Part shown: positions 15,213-23,403 of the stretch, piece after piece
How the letters are laid out: each line of letters begins with the position of its first letter
How positions within the stretch are numbered: the first letter of the stretch is position 1
Assembly (NCBI RefSeq): GCF_019052365.1
Contig: NZ_JAHQUY010000009.1
Span: 1-57,663 of the forward strand
Length of the DNA stretch: 57,663 nucleotides
Reading direction: 5' to 3'
Origin: Leyella stercorea
GTDB taxonomy: Bacteria; Bacteroidota; Bacteroidia; Bacteroidales; Bacteroidaceae
Notes under the pieces: generated by a model
What the model was told of the DNA's origin: nothing
What the model saw: only the letters and a program-made list of their open reading frames with translations
Databases searched by the model: none
Made by a program: the position numbers and the translations under genes

Positions 15213-15220
15213 TACTTTTG
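15213..15220 (+). promoter_or_regulatory. -7 box of the C-terminal processing protease gene
   Basis: TACTTTTG fits TAnnTTTG and implies transcription from about 15227. This rules out the in-frame ATG at 15192 and supports the start at 15300. Confidence 0.55.
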
Positions 15221-15299
15221 TAGGCTGAATGACGATGTGCCCGAAAAGCGTGACATCGAACCGAAAAAGATTTATAACGAACTCAAAAACATAGAAGAA

Positions 15300-16970
15300 A
15301 TGCGAAAACTCATAATCATTGCGCTGATAATGCTGCCTATGCTGGCGGCGGCGCAGAACAGCAGCGACCACAACTACCGCGTGGCGAAGAACCTTGAGGT
15401 GTTCAACGCCGTCTACCGCAACCTCGACCTGCTATACGTCGACTCGCTGAACGCCGACGAGGTGGTGGGCGACGCCGTCAACCAGATGCTGCGATCGCTC
15501 GACCCGTACACGGAGTATTACCCGGAGGACAAGGTGGGCGAATACAAGCAGATGCTCACGGGCAAGTATGCGGGCATCGGCTCCATTATCTCGTATAGCT
15601 TCACGCGCAAGAACGTGGTGATAAACAAGCCGTACGAGGGTATGCCGGCAGCGGAGGCGGGTCTGCGCAAGGGCGACATGATTCTGTCTATCGACGGCGA
15701 GTCGATGGAGGGAAAGACGACGGCGTACGTGTCGGAGCATCTGCGCGGCGACGCCGGCACGACGATGATGCTGAAGGTGAAGCGCCCAGCTACGGGCAAG
15801 ACACTAACGCTGAAGGTGCAGCGACGCGCCATTCAGATGCCTTACCTTACGTACTACGGCTTGCAGCCCGACGGCATCGGCTATATCAGCTACAACCAGT
15901 TTCTCGAGAACTCGGCGAAGGACGTGCGCCGCGCGTTCGTCGAGATGCGCTCGAAGGGCATGCGCGGACTGGTGCTCGACCTGCGTTCCAACGGAGGCGG
16001 ATCGGTGCAGGAGGCGCTGCAGATTCTGAATATGTTCGTGCCGAAGGGCAAGCAGTTGCTCGAGATGCGCGGCAAGGTGAAGAGCTCCAACAAGACGTTC
16101 TCTACGACGATGGAACCGATTGACACTGTGATGCCTATCGTGGTGCTGGTGAACGAGGAGACGGCGAGCGCCAGCGAGATTACGTCGGGCGCGCTGCAGG
16201 ACCTCGACCGCGCCGTGGTGATGGGCACACGCACATACGGCAAGGGACTGGTGCAGGTGCCGAACGTGCCCCTACCCTACAACGGCAAGCTGAAACTGAC
16301 TACCGCGAAATACTACATTCCGTCGGGCCGCTGCATCCAGGCGCGCAAGTACAAGCATACGGAGAAGGGATTGGCGAGCGAGAATGTGGCAGACTCGCTG
16401 ACGCATGAGTTCCGCACGGCGGCGGGCCGCATCGTGCGCGACGGCGGAGGCATAAAGCCCGACATCGAGGTGCTCCCCGACTCGATGCCGAACATCGCCT
16501 ACTACCTGCAGTTCGCCGACACTACCGACTTGCTGCTCAACTACGAGATTGAGTACATGGCGAAGCACCGCACGGTGGCTGAGCCGTCGGAGTTCGAGTT
16601 CTCGGACAAGGACTACGACGAGTTCTGCGCTTATGTCATAAAGAGTGGTTTCGAGTACGACCAGGTGAGCGAGAAGTATCTGAAGGACCTGGAGAAGCTG
16701 GCGCGCTTCGAGGGCTACTACGAGGATGCGAAGCCGGAGTTCGAGGCGCTGAAGGCGAAGCTGAAGCACGACTTGAAGAAGGACTTGGCTTATCCGTACA
16801 ACAAGGAGCAGCTGAAGCAGATCATCGCCAACGACATCATGTCGGCTTACTACTTCGACCGCGGCGCGCTGCAGAACTCGCTGCGCTACGACAAGCAGTT
16901 TGCCAAGGCTGCCGAACTGCTGAAGAACCCCGAGGAGTATCGCAAAACGCTTGCTCCCATAAAGAAGTAG
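15300..16970 (+). CDS. S41-family C-terminal processing protease (CtpA-like)
   Basis: Starting at 15300 the protein has 556 residues and a signal peptide (MRKLIIIALIMLPMLAAAQ), so it acts in the periplasm. A PDZ domain (about 85-175, YAGIGS to GDMILSIDGE) recognises C-terminal tails of substrates. The S41 core follows, with the likely catalytic Ser in ETASASEI (about S292) and the partner Lys in TYGKGLVQ (about K315). The last ~150 residues are a charged helical C-terminal domain. Such proteases trim or degrade envelope proteins. The substrates here are unknown. It is followed by a composite repeat element. Confidence 0.9.
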   Translation: MRKLIIIALIMLPMLAAAQNSSDHNYRVAKNLEVFNAVYRNLDLLYVDSLNADEVVGDAVNQMLRSLDPYTEYYPEDKVGEYKQMLTGKYAGIGSIISYSFTRKNVVINKPYEGMPAAEAGLRKGDMILSIDGESMEGKTTAYVSEHLRGDAGTTMMLKVKRPATGKTLTLKVQRRAIQMPYLTYYGLQPDGIGYISYNQFLENSAKDVRRAFVEMRSKGMRGLVLDLRSNGGGSVQEALQILNMFVPKGKQLLEMRGKVKSSNKTFSTTMEPIDTVMPIVVLVNEETASASEITSGALQDLDRAVVMGTRTYGKGLVQVPNVPLPYNGKLKLTTAKYYIPSGRCIQARKYKHTEKGLASENVADSLTHEFRTAAGRIVRDGGGIKPDIEVLPDSMPNIAYYLQFADTTDLLLNYEIEYMAKHRTVAEPSEFEFSDKDYDEFCAYVIKSGFEYDQVSEKYLKDLEKLARFEGYYEDAKPEFEALKAKLKHDLKKDLAYPYNKEQLKQIIANDIMSAYYFDRGALQNSLRYDKQFAKAAELLKNPEEYRKTLAPIKK

Positions 16971-17009
16971 CGCGTTGATTCCCACGGAATACGATTTACG
17001 ATGAGGATT

Positions 17010-17169
17010 CTCCCACAGATTGCACTCGACACAGATGCTGCTAACTTCAGGGGGTGCACTTGTCTCAAGTGCACCAACGTAACAAAGGCATATTAACATT
17101 GCTCGGTTGGTGCACTTGAGACAAGTGCCCCCCTTGAAGACAACCTAACTTCTGTGAAATCTGTGGGAG
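17010..17169. repeat. Composite MITE-like element with CTCCCACAG inverted ends
   Basis: The 160-bp unit starts CTCCCACAGATTGCA and ends TGTGAAATCTGTGGGAG, giving terminal inverted repeats of about 12 bases. Inside is an inverted pair of GGTGCA palindromes (17053-17075 and a decayed copy at 17109-17131). It has no ORF and fills most of the gap between the protease and dusB genes. A closely similar, longer unit lies at 47713-47937. Confidence 0.7.
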
Positions 17170-17223
17170 ATATTCTTTGGGAAAATACAAAGATAATACA
17201 CTAAGAAAAGAACAAAGAACAAC

Positions 17224-18219
17224 ATGAACATAGGAAACATACAGTTTGGGGAACGACCGCTGTTCCTCGCACCAATGGAGGACGTGACGGACATCGGATT
17301 CCGACACCTCTGCAAGCGGTTCGGCGCATCGATGGTTTACACGGAGTTCGTGAGCGCCGAGGCACTCGTGCGATCGGTGAACGCCACGCTGCGCAAACTC
17401 ACCATCAGCGACGAGGAGCGACCCGTGGGAATACAGATATATGGCCGCGACGTGGAGTCGATGGTGGAGGCTGCGAAGATTGTGGAGCAGGTGAAGCCCG
17501 ACGTGATTGACATCAACTTCGGATGCCCCGTGAAGAAGGTGGCTGGCAAGGGAGCCGGAGCTGGCATGCTGCAGAACATACCGCTGCTATTAGACATCAC
17601 GCGCGAGGTGGTGAAGGCGGTGAACACGCCCGTCACGGTGAAGACGCGCTTGGGATGGAACCACGAACAGCTCGTCATCTGCGACCTTGCGGAGGCGCTA
17701 CAAGACTGCGGCATCCAGGCGCTCACCATACACGGCAGAACGCGCGCGCAGATGTACACGGGCGACGCCGACTGGACGCTCATCGGCGAAGTGAAGCGCA
17801 ACCCGCGCATACACATCCCCATCATCGGCAACGGCGACATCTGCACACCCGAGCAGGCGCGCGACGCGTTCGACCGCTACGGCGTGGACGCGGTGATGGT
17901 GGGTCGTGCTACGTTCGGCTGTCCGTGGATATTCCAGGAGATGCGCGACGTGCTCGACGGACGTCCTGCCGACCCTACGCTCACCACCGACCGCAAGATT
18001 GACTTGCTGCTTGAGCAGCTGCGCATCAACGTGGAGCGCATCGACGAGTATCGCGGCATACTGCACACGCGCCGCCATATCGCTGCGTCGCCGGTGTTCA
18101 AGGGCATACCCGACTTCCGTCAGACGCGCATCGCCATGCTGCGCGCCACGACGGTGGAGGAGCTGACGGCTATCATGGAGCAGGCACGAGAGATGATTCA
18201 TAAGGTGCAGGGCGTGTAG
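17224..18219 (+). CDS. dusB: tRNA-dihydrouridine synthase (DusB type)
   Basis: This 331-residue FMN enzyme reduces uridines in the tRNA D-loop. The fold opens with LFLAPMEDVTDIGFR (about 13-27). The active-site region is DINFGCPVKKV, with catalytic C101. IHGRTRAQMYTGDADW and the GNGDI and VMVGRATFGCPW segments form the FMN/phosphate site. Length and motif order match DusB. The ATG is preceded by an A-rich stretch (AAGAACAAC) typical of this phylum, which rarely uses Shine-Dalgarno sites. A strong terminator follows. Confidence 0.93.
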   Translation: MNIGNIQFGERPLFLAPMEDVTDIGFRHLCKRFGASMVYTEFVSAEALVRSVNATLRKLTISDEERPVGIQIYGRDVESMVEAAKIVEQVKPDVIDINFGCPVKKVAGKGAGAGMLQNIPLLLDITREVVKAVNTPVTVKTRLGWNHEQLVICDLAEALQDCGIQALTIHGRTRAQMYTGDADWTLIGEVKRNPRIHIPIIGNGDICTPEQARDAFDRYGVDAVMVGRATFGCPWIFQEMRDVLDGRPADPTLTTDRKIDLLLEQLRINVERIDEYRGILHTRRHIAASPVFKGIPDFRQTRIAMLRATTVEELTAIMEQAREMIHKVQGV

Positions 18220-18241
18220 GTCTGCGCAACGTTATCAAAGC

Positions 18242-18278
18242 AAAAGGGACTCAGTACGATGCGTACTGAGTCCCTTTT
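18242..18278 (+). terminator. Rho-independent terminator of dusB
   Basis: GGGACTCAGTACG pairs perfectly with CGTACTGAGTCCC around loop ATG, flanked by AAAA and TTTT. It is 22 bases after the dusB stop codon. Confidence 0.88.
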
Positions 18279-18292
18279 GATTTATGGTCGTA

Positions 18293-18380
18293 TCATTACC
18301 ACGCACCGGAAAAGTCATTACCGCGTATCGGAAACATCATTACCCGACTGCGGTAACGGCGTTACCAGGTCGCGGTAAGG
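18293..18380. repeat. 22-bp TCATTACC repeats followed by a GGTAAC palindrome
   Basis: Units start at 18293, 18315 and 18337 with the pattern TCATTACC, CG-rich centre, CGGAAA. The third runs into GGTAACGGCGTTACC and GGTCGCGGTAAGG. This repeat type does not recur elsewhere in the window. Confidence 0.65.
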
Positions 18381-18450
18381 AGGTTTACTCGTTGGAGTTC
18401 GCCCATAGAATGAGCACTTGGTGAGAAGAACCTGCAACAAAATCTGTTCT

Positions 18451-18604
18451 CTTGCTTGATTGATGCACTTCTTGCTCGGTTGGTGCAAGTCTTGCTTGGT
18501 TAGTGCAAGTCTTGTTCGGTTGGTGCACTTCTTGCTTGGTTGGTGCACTTCTTGCTTGGTTGGTGCACTTCTTGCTTGGTTGGTGCACTTGAGACAAGTG
18601 CACC
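18451..18604. repeat. Seven tandem 20-bp units leading into a GGTGCA palindrome
   Basis: Units of exactly 20 bases run from 18451 to 18590, consensus CTTGCTTGGTTGGTGCACTT, the first four slightly diverged and the last three identical. The final unit supplies the left arm of a complete palindrome (18582-18604), so the array looks like repeated copying of that arm and its upstream linker. Confidence 0.9.
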
Positions 18605-18605
18605 C

Positions 18606-19240
18606 CCTGAAAATAGCATCCGTTTAATCCGTTTAATCCGTTGTTTGTTTTTCACAAGCAGCAGGAATCCGTTTAATCAGTTGTGAAATCAACGCACCCA
18701 ACGAATCTGTGAAAATCCGTGCAATCTGTGGGAGTCTACTCTCAGCAAGTGGATTCCGTGGTAGGTTCTTCTTGATTGGTTGGTGCACTTCTTGCTCTGG
18801 CAAGCGGCAAAGCCGAGCGGAGACAAGTGCACCCCTGAAAATAGCATCCGATTAATCCGTTGTTAATTTTCCAAAGCAGCAGAAAATCCGTTTAATCCGA
18901 TTAATCCGTTGTTTTTTACAAGCAGCAGGAATCCGTTTAATCAGTTGTGAAATCAACGCACCCAACGAATCTGTGGGAGTCCACTCTCAGCAAGTGGATT
19001 CCGTGGGAGGTTCTTCTTGCTTGGTTGGTGCACTTGAGACAAGTGCACCCCCTGAGAATAGCATCCGATTAATCCGTTGTTAAATTTCCAAAACAGCTGA
19101 AAATCCGTTTAATCCGATTAATCCGTTGTTAAACATCCAAAGCAGCAGAAAATCCGTTTAATCCGATTAATCCGTTGTTAAACATCCAAAGCAGCAGAAA
19201 ATCCGATTAATCCGTTGTAAAATCATAACAAGCAGCGGAA
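18606..19240. repeat. Nested tandem duplications of AATCCG-rich sequence
   Basis: Two related blocks (about 18606-18790 and 18838-19026) each run from AGCATCCG through AATCCGTTTAATC, GTGAAATCAACGCACCC and CTCTCAGCAAGTGGATTCC to a palindrome. After 19049, about 49-bp units of AATCCGTTTAATCCGATTAA with TTAAACATCCAAAGCAGCAG repeat three to four times until 19220. No gene was found in 18220-19252. The gene at 19253 ends against this array. Confidence 0.8.
18782..18833. repeat. GGTGCA palindrome interrupted by a 29-nt double-hairpin insert
   Basis: The left arm GGTGCACTT (18782-18790) and the right part GAGACAAGTGCACC (18820-18833) would form the usual palindrome if the 29 bases at 18791-18819 were removed. 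The insert consists of hairpin CTTGC-TCTG-GCAAG, hairpin CGGC-AAA-GCCG and AGCG. The same insert occurs at 22305-22333 and 46832-46860. Confidence 0.85.
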
Positions 19241-19252
19241 TACGCTGTCAAA

Positions 19253-19663
19253 TCACTCGCAGGCAGCGAAGCCGAATGCGCGGTCGTAGTCTTCGCTTAC
19301 GCCGAGTTTGCCGTTGATAAGGCTCACGAGCTCCACGGTGGCGAGGAAGCAGAGGCGGCCGTCCGACTTGCGGTGAATAGCGTGGTCGAAGATGTAGCGC
19401 AGACCCTCCTTGCGCGCGCCGAGCTTCGAGACGAAGACATCGTCGCAGCGTAGCGGCGTCTTGTACTGCAGGTTCATGCGCGCCACTACGGCGTCGACGC
19501 CCTTCTCGTGAAGGCGCGCGAAGCTCACGCCGAGCGACGTGAGAAAGAGATGGCGCGTGTGCTCGGTGTAGTGGAGGTAGTTGGCATTGTTCACGATGCC
19601 CTGGATGTCGCACTCGTAGTCGCGAACCTCCATTTCTGTTTCAAAGATATAGTTCGGTTTCAT
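19253..19663 (-). CDS. Acyl-CoA thioesterase (4HBT hot-dog fold)
   Basis: The 136-residue protein starting at 19663 has the 4HBT hot-dog pattern: VRDYECDIQGIVNNANYLHY near the N terminus with the conserved Asp and Asn-rich turn, followed by a long helix (HTRHLFLTSLGVSF) and beta strands. Family members hydrolyse acyl-CoA or 4-hydroxybenzoyl-CoA-like thioesters in the cytoplasm. The specificity is unknown. The ATG overlaps the stop codon of the WbqC-like gene by four bases, a classic coupling arrangement. Its stop codon borders the repeat block. Confidence 0.88.
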   Translation of the reverse strand: MKPNYIFETEMEVRDYECDIQGIVNNANYLHYTEHTRHLFLTSLGVSFARLHEKGVDAVVARMNLQYKTPLRCDDVFVSKLGARKEGLRYIFDHAIHRKSDGRLCFLATVELVSLINGKLGVSEDYDRAFGFAACE

Positions 19664-20331
19664 AAATATAATATTCCTTCGGGACCCTCGTTGCAGAGCA
19701 GGTCGAGAGCCGACATGTTGGGTTGGAAGCCCTGGCGCAGGGCATGAACTTGATAATACTCGCGCGGCGTGAACGCAGCGTCGGGCAGCGGATGCTTCGG
19801 GCGGATGGCGTCGCGGAAGTCGTCGGCGCCTACAGCAGCGGCGTCCATGTACTCGTCTGAGACGCTGATATTCGGACGCACGTCGAGCAGCTCGCAGAGC
19901 TTGGCGGTTATCTCCATGTTGAAGTCGAAGAGAAACTCCCAACGGCGCTCGAAGAACGGGCGCAGGTCGTCGGCGTAGTACATGAAGAACGGCGACTCGC
20001 CGTAGGCAGACACGATGGCGTTCCAGTGGAGGTGGCGCCACTCGCCGTGGTCGGAGATGCGTATGTCGCGCATGGGGCACTTGGCGCCGTCGTAGCGTTC
20101 GATGGGCACGGTGAGCGCCTGCACGCCGTTAGCCGTGGCTATCAGGCAGCGGTTGCGGTAGGTCTGCTTCGTGAAGTTGTCGCAACGCTCCACTATCGCA
20201 TGTCCGTAGCGATGAAGCTTCTGCATCCATTGCACGGGTGGGAAGTAGGCGGAGGAGAGCAGGCAGGTAGCCGTGCCCTCTTGCCCTTCGGCAGCGGTGT
20301 GGGGAGTGGGTTGCTCAATGTTTGTTGACAT
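19660..20331 (-). CDS. WbqC-family protein
   Basis: At 223 residues this resembles the WbqC family, found in surface polysaccharide loci and in Bacteroidetes beside lepB. Typical features are SSAYFPPVQWMQKLHRYGHAI near residue 26, then NRCLIATANGVQALTVPIE and HWNAIVSAYGESPFFMYY. The biochemical activity is not established for the family. The first ~20 residues look unstructured, so a later start is possible, but no nearer Met fits. It lies downstream of lepB and a small membrane protein gene. Confidence 0.8.
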   Translation of the reverse strand: MSTNIEQPTPHTAAEGQEGTATCLLSSAYFPPVQWMQKLHRYGHAIVERCDNFTKQTYRNRCLIATANGVQALTVPIERYDGAKCPMRDIRISDHGEWRHLHWNAIVSAYGESPFFMYYADDLRPFFERRWEFLFDFNMEITAKLCELLDVRPNISVSDEYMDAAAVGADDFRDAIRPKHPLPDAAFTPREYYQVHALRQGFQPNMSALDLLCNEGPEGILYL

Positions 20332-20396
20332 CTGTCTGAATGGTCGTGTTAGTGATTGGATATACAGCCCTACGATCTGCGTTTATTGCGCTTGCT

Positions 20397-20594
20397 CTAA
20401 AGCGAAAGCACGCAGCTCACGGTGACGCCGGTAAGGAAGTTGAGCACGAGGTAATAGACGAACAAAGCCCAATTGCTCTCGAAGCTATACGCATCGTATC
20501 CGAACAGACTGGCGATGCCCATATACACCATGAACGTAACGAAATAGAGAAGGAACTCGACGGTCTTTCTCACCGCCACTTTGCTTACTGCCAT
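20397..20594 (-). CDS. Small two-helix membrane protein
   Basis: A 65-residue hydrophobic protein with two predicted membrane helices (about 12-31, LLYFVTFMVYMGIASLFG, and 42-62, ALFVYYLVLNFLTGVTVSC). I do not recognise the family. It begins 18 bases after lepB stops and precedes the WbqC-like gene, so it is probably in the lepB transcript. Its position next to signal peptidase suggests an envelope role, but that is only context. Confidence 0.6.
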   Translation of the reverse strand: MAVSKVAVRKTVEFLLYFVTFMVYMGIASLFGYDAYSFESNWALFVYYLVLNFLTGVTVSCVLSL

Positions 20595-20612
20595 AATCTT
20601 AGGGTTTTATAG

Positions 20613-22073
20613 TTACTTGATATTGTCGACGAAGCGGAACAGACGGCTCCAGCGGATGCCGGCGGTGCCGGTATGGTCGGGGTCGCTCGACCACCAGATG
20701 AATATCGGCTTGCCCACGATGTGGTCTTCGGGCACGAAGCCCCAGTAGCGCGAGTCGGCAGAATTGTGGCGGTTGTCGCCCTGCATCCAGTAGTAGTCCA
20801 TGCGGAAGGTGTACTTGTTGGTCTGCTTGCCGTTGATGTATATCTTTCCGTTCTTCACCTGCAGGTCGTTGCCCTCGTAGACGCGTATCGGACGCTCGTA
20901 GACGGCGATGTTGTCCATGGTGAGCGTGAGCGTAGCGCCGCGCTTCGGAATCCAAATCGGTCCGTAGTTGTCGCGGGTCCAACGCTTGTTGCCGTTGAGC
21001 GGATAGGTGCTCCATACGTCAGCCAGGTTGTCGGCATCGGTCACTGGTGTAACGCTCTCCACCACGTCCTTGCGTGCACGCAGTGCCTTCACGGAAGCGT
21101 TGGTGAGCGGCAGGTAGCCGTACATGTTGAGCGAAGCGATGTCCTCGCTGGAGATGCCCAGCTCGTCGATGAGTTCGAGCGGGAGCTGCGCACGCAGCTT
21201 CACGTGGTAGCTGTACTGCACGTTGTCGGGCTCCTTGTTCGGCTTACCGTCGAGGTAGATGATGCGGTTCTTTATCTGCAGAGTCTGACCGGGCAGACCC
21301 ACGCAGCGCTTCACGTAGTTCTCGCGGCGGTCGACGGGGCGTGTCTTTATCGTGCCGAACTCGGAGGGGTTCTGGTCGATGAGCTTGCGGCCTGCGGCGT
21401 AGAGCTTCGCAAAGAAGTCGTACTGCTGCTGCTTTGTGGCGAAGTAAGGTATCTCGCCGTTATGCTTCTCAGCCCACTCCTGCTCGCCGGCTCCGTAGGC
21501 GATGGCGTAGAAGTCGCGACCCAAGTACTTGGGCGCGGTGAGAACGGTGTCGCCAGCCGGGTAGTTGAACACGACGATGTCGTTGAGCTGCACCTTGCCC
21601 AGTCCCTTGGCGCGCTCGTAGCCCCACTGCGGCCACTCGATGTACGAGTCGCAGTCGACAACGGGCAGCGTGTGCTGCGTCAGCGGCAGCGTGAGCGGGG
21701 TCTGCGGCTTGCGCGGTCCGTAGCTCACCTTCGACACGAAGAGGTAGTCGCCTACGAGCAGCGACTTCTCAAGCGACGACGACGGGATGACGTAGTTCTG
21801 GAAGAAGTAGATATTGATGAAGTAAACGGCTACAAGGGCGAACACAAGGGCGTCGACCCACGGCATGATGGCTGCCGTGACGCGGTTCTCTGAGTCGCGC
21901 CACCACTGCCAGTTTATCTTCTTTGTGATGTAGACATCGAATATGAACGGTAGGACGATGAGTCCCCACCAGCTCTTCACCCAATAGAGGAAGAGCAGAT
22001 ATGCCACAACAGCGGCAATGCACTTAGCCCACTGCACCTTCGGGTTGAGGGCTTTCTTTTCTTTTTCGGTCAT
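20613..22073 (-). CDS. lepB: Signal peptidase I
   Basis: The enzyme removes signal peptides from exported proteins at the inner membrane. This copy has 486 residues, long as usual in Bacteroidetes. Hydrophobic helices occupy about 15-50 and 72-95. The catalytic Ser is in VIPSSSLEKSLLVGD (near residue 100) and the general-base Lys in RRENYVKRCVGLPGQ. The late GDN-type motif is MQGDNRHNSADSRYWGFVP. The region between the Ser and Lys boxes is expanded by about 120 residues. It acts on the many exported proteins seen in this window. Its promoter is not evident. The gap upstream is full of palindromes. Confidence 0.92.
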   Translation of the reverse strand: MTEKEKKALNPKVQWAKCIAAVVAYLLFLYWVKSWWGLIVLPFIFDVYITKKINWQWWRDSENRVTAAIMPWVDALVFALVAVYFINIYFFQNYVIPSSSLEKSLLVGDYLFVSKVSYGPRKPQTPLTLPLTQHTLPVVDCDSYIEWPQWGYERAKGLGKVQLNDIVVFNYPAGDTVLTAPKYLGRDFYAIAYGAGEQEWAEKHNGEIPYFATKQQQYDFFAKLYAAGRKLIDQNPSEFGTIKTRPVDRRENYVKRCVGLPGQTLQIKNRIIYLDGKPNKEPDNVQYSYHVKLRAQLPLELIDELGISSEDIASLNMYGYLPLTNASVKALRARKDVVESVTPVTDADNLADVWSTYPLNGNKRWTRDNYGPIWIPKRGATLTLTMDNIAVYERPIRVYEGNDLQVKNGKIYINGKQTNKYTFRMDYYWMQGDNRHNSADSRYWGFVPEDHIVGKPIFIWWSSDPDHTGTAGIRWSRLFRFVDNIK

Positions 22074-22129
22074 TGTTATTGAATGGTTAGGAGCTAAGCT
22101 CCGATTAGTATTCTTTAGGATGAGGGTGT

Positions 22130-22390
22130 GTCAAAACTCACAAGCGACACGCCCCGAAGGGGCAGCACCACATAGCCCAAGGCAGCGCCTTGGGTTAAAA
22201 GGCACACACGAACCATACGTCCAGTAAGGGCAAAAGCCTAATTATTAAGGAGTTGCCCTTACAGGGCGCACTGTTCAATCATATATCTCAACACCCAGGG
22301 CGTTCTTGCTCTGGCAAGCGGCAAAGCCGAGCGGCCCTGGGCTATGTGATTGTTGGGCTTTCAGCCCGCACTAATTGACTTTTGACACAT
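22130..22390. repeat. Cluster of unrelated palindromes between lepB and dapB
   Basis: From left to right: GCCCCGAAGGGGC, CCCAAGGC-AGC-GCCTTGGG, GTAAGGGCAA pairing with TTGCCCTTAC across 19 bases, CCCAGGG pairing with CCCTGGG, and GGGCT-TTC-AGCCC. The outer parts GTGTCAAAA and TTTTGACAC also pair, closing the whole block as one large inverted structure. No ORF was found. It may be a REP-like composite. Confidence 0.75.
22305..22333. repeat. 29-nt double-hairpin insert in a CCCAGGG palindrome
   Basis: The same 29 bases as at 18791-18819 interrupt a different palindrome: CCCAGGGCGTT on the left and GCCCTGGG on the right. Removing the insert restores CCCAGGGC-GTT-GCCCTGGG. The junction is again TT before and G after. 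Confidence 0.85.
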
Positions 22391-22402
22391 CCGCCTCCTG
22401 CC

Positions 22403-23158
22403 TTAGAACTTGAACAGATCCTTCGTGGTGAGCAGTCCGTCGTGTTCCTTGGTGTACTCGGCAGCGAGCACGGCTCCGAGAGCGAATCCCTTGCGCGAGT
22501 GGGCGTCGTGGGTGATTGTTATCGAGTCGGCGTCAGAGTCGTAGCAGATGGTGTGTATGCCCGGCACCTCATCGCGGCGGATGCTCTCGATGGCGAGCTG
22601 GTCGGCAGCCACATCGTTGGTGCCTTCTACGGTGCCGTCAGCGAGATGCTGTTCGCCCTTCACCCATGACGTCTTGCGGTCGAGGTCGTCGATAATCTCT
22701 TCGGCGAGGGTGATGGCTGTGCCTGACGGAGCATCGAGCTTGTGTATGTGGTGGGTCTCGCTCATGCGCACGTCGTACTGGCTGAACTGGTTCATTATCT
22801 TAGCCAGATAGCGGTTTACGGCTGAGAAGATTGCTACGCCGATAGAGAAGTTGGAAGCCCAGAACAGCGTCTTGCCTTCCTCGGTGCAGGCGCGGCGCAC
22901 GTCGTCGCCGTGGTCTTTCATCCATCCGGTAGAACCGCTCACCACCTTCACGCCTGCTTTCCACGCACGCAGATAGTTGCCATAAGCGGCTGTGGGCGAA
23001 GTGAACTCTATCGCTACGTCGGCAGACGCAAAAGCAGCCGACTCAAAGTCGTCCTGATTGTCAACATCGATGATACTCACAATGTTGTGGCCACGCTCCT
23101 TGCAGATAGACTCTATCATATGTCCCATCTTGCCGTAGCCTATAAGTGCTATATTCAT
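22403..23158 (-). CDS. dapB: 4-hydroxy-tetrahydrodipicolinate reductase
   Basis: DapB makes tetrahydrodipicolinate with NAD(P)H in lysine and diaminopimelate synthesis. At 251 residues it is normal. The N-terminal nucleotide fold opens with MNIALIGYGKMGHMIES. The substrate loop EFTSPTAA is followed by SGSTGW. The catalytic HH pair and Lys lie in SETHHIHKLDAPSGTA. It has its own promoter (23186-23217). The 329-base palindrome cluster separates it from lepB, so co-transcription with lepB is uncertain. Confidence 0.93.
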   Translation of the reverse strand: MNIALIGYGKMGHMIESICKERGHNIVSIIDVDNQDDFESAAFASADVAIEFTSPTAAYGNYLRAWKAGVKVVSGSTGWMKDHGDDVRRACTEEGKTLFWASNFSIGVAIFSAVNRYLAKIMNQFSQYDVRMSETHHIHKLDAPSGTAITLAEEIIDDLDRKTSWVKGEQHLADGTVEGTNDVAADQLAIESIRRDEVPGIHTICYDSDADSITITHDAHSRKGFALGAVLAAEYTKEHDGLLTTKDLFKF

Positions 23159-23185
23159 TGTCTATACGTTTATAGTTAATCTATG

Positions 23186-23217
23186 CAAAGTTACTGAAAA
23201 AGACGGAGTAACAGCAA
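23186..23217 (-). promoter_or_regulatory. dapB promoter
   Basis: TTG (23215-23217), a 21-base spacer and TAACTTTG (23186-23193) fit the consensus. The leader would be about 20 bases. Confidence 0.7.
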
Positions 23218-23256
23218 TTAATGTCTATTTTTTAGGGTTTTATAATACAAAAGCTA

Positions 23257-23403
23257 GAGCAACAAGTTTCCCCCAGAAAACCTAGAATCCCCAGTTTCCC
23301 CCAAAAACCTAGAATTCCTAGCCCCCTAGTCTACCTAGAAACCCTAGCCCCCTAATCTACCTAGAAACCCTAGCTCCCCTAGAACCCCTAGCCCCCTAGT
23401 TCC
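23257..23403. repeat. CTAG-dense, G-rich array after the sugar kinase gene
   Basis: Twelve CTAG tetramers occur in about 150 bases. The core is a 26-bp unit (23317-23342, 23343-23368) starting CCTAGCCCCCTA, with shorter derivatives to 23403. On the minus strand, which is the mRNA sense of the kinase gene, it reads as repeated CTAGGGGG runs with guanine-quadruplex potential. It starts at the kinase stop codon. Confidence 0.85.

Noticed and set aside
18318..18603. Frames of repeated KKCTNQAR-type residues
   Set aside because: They are translations of the 20-bp tandem array, with no start context or family similarity.
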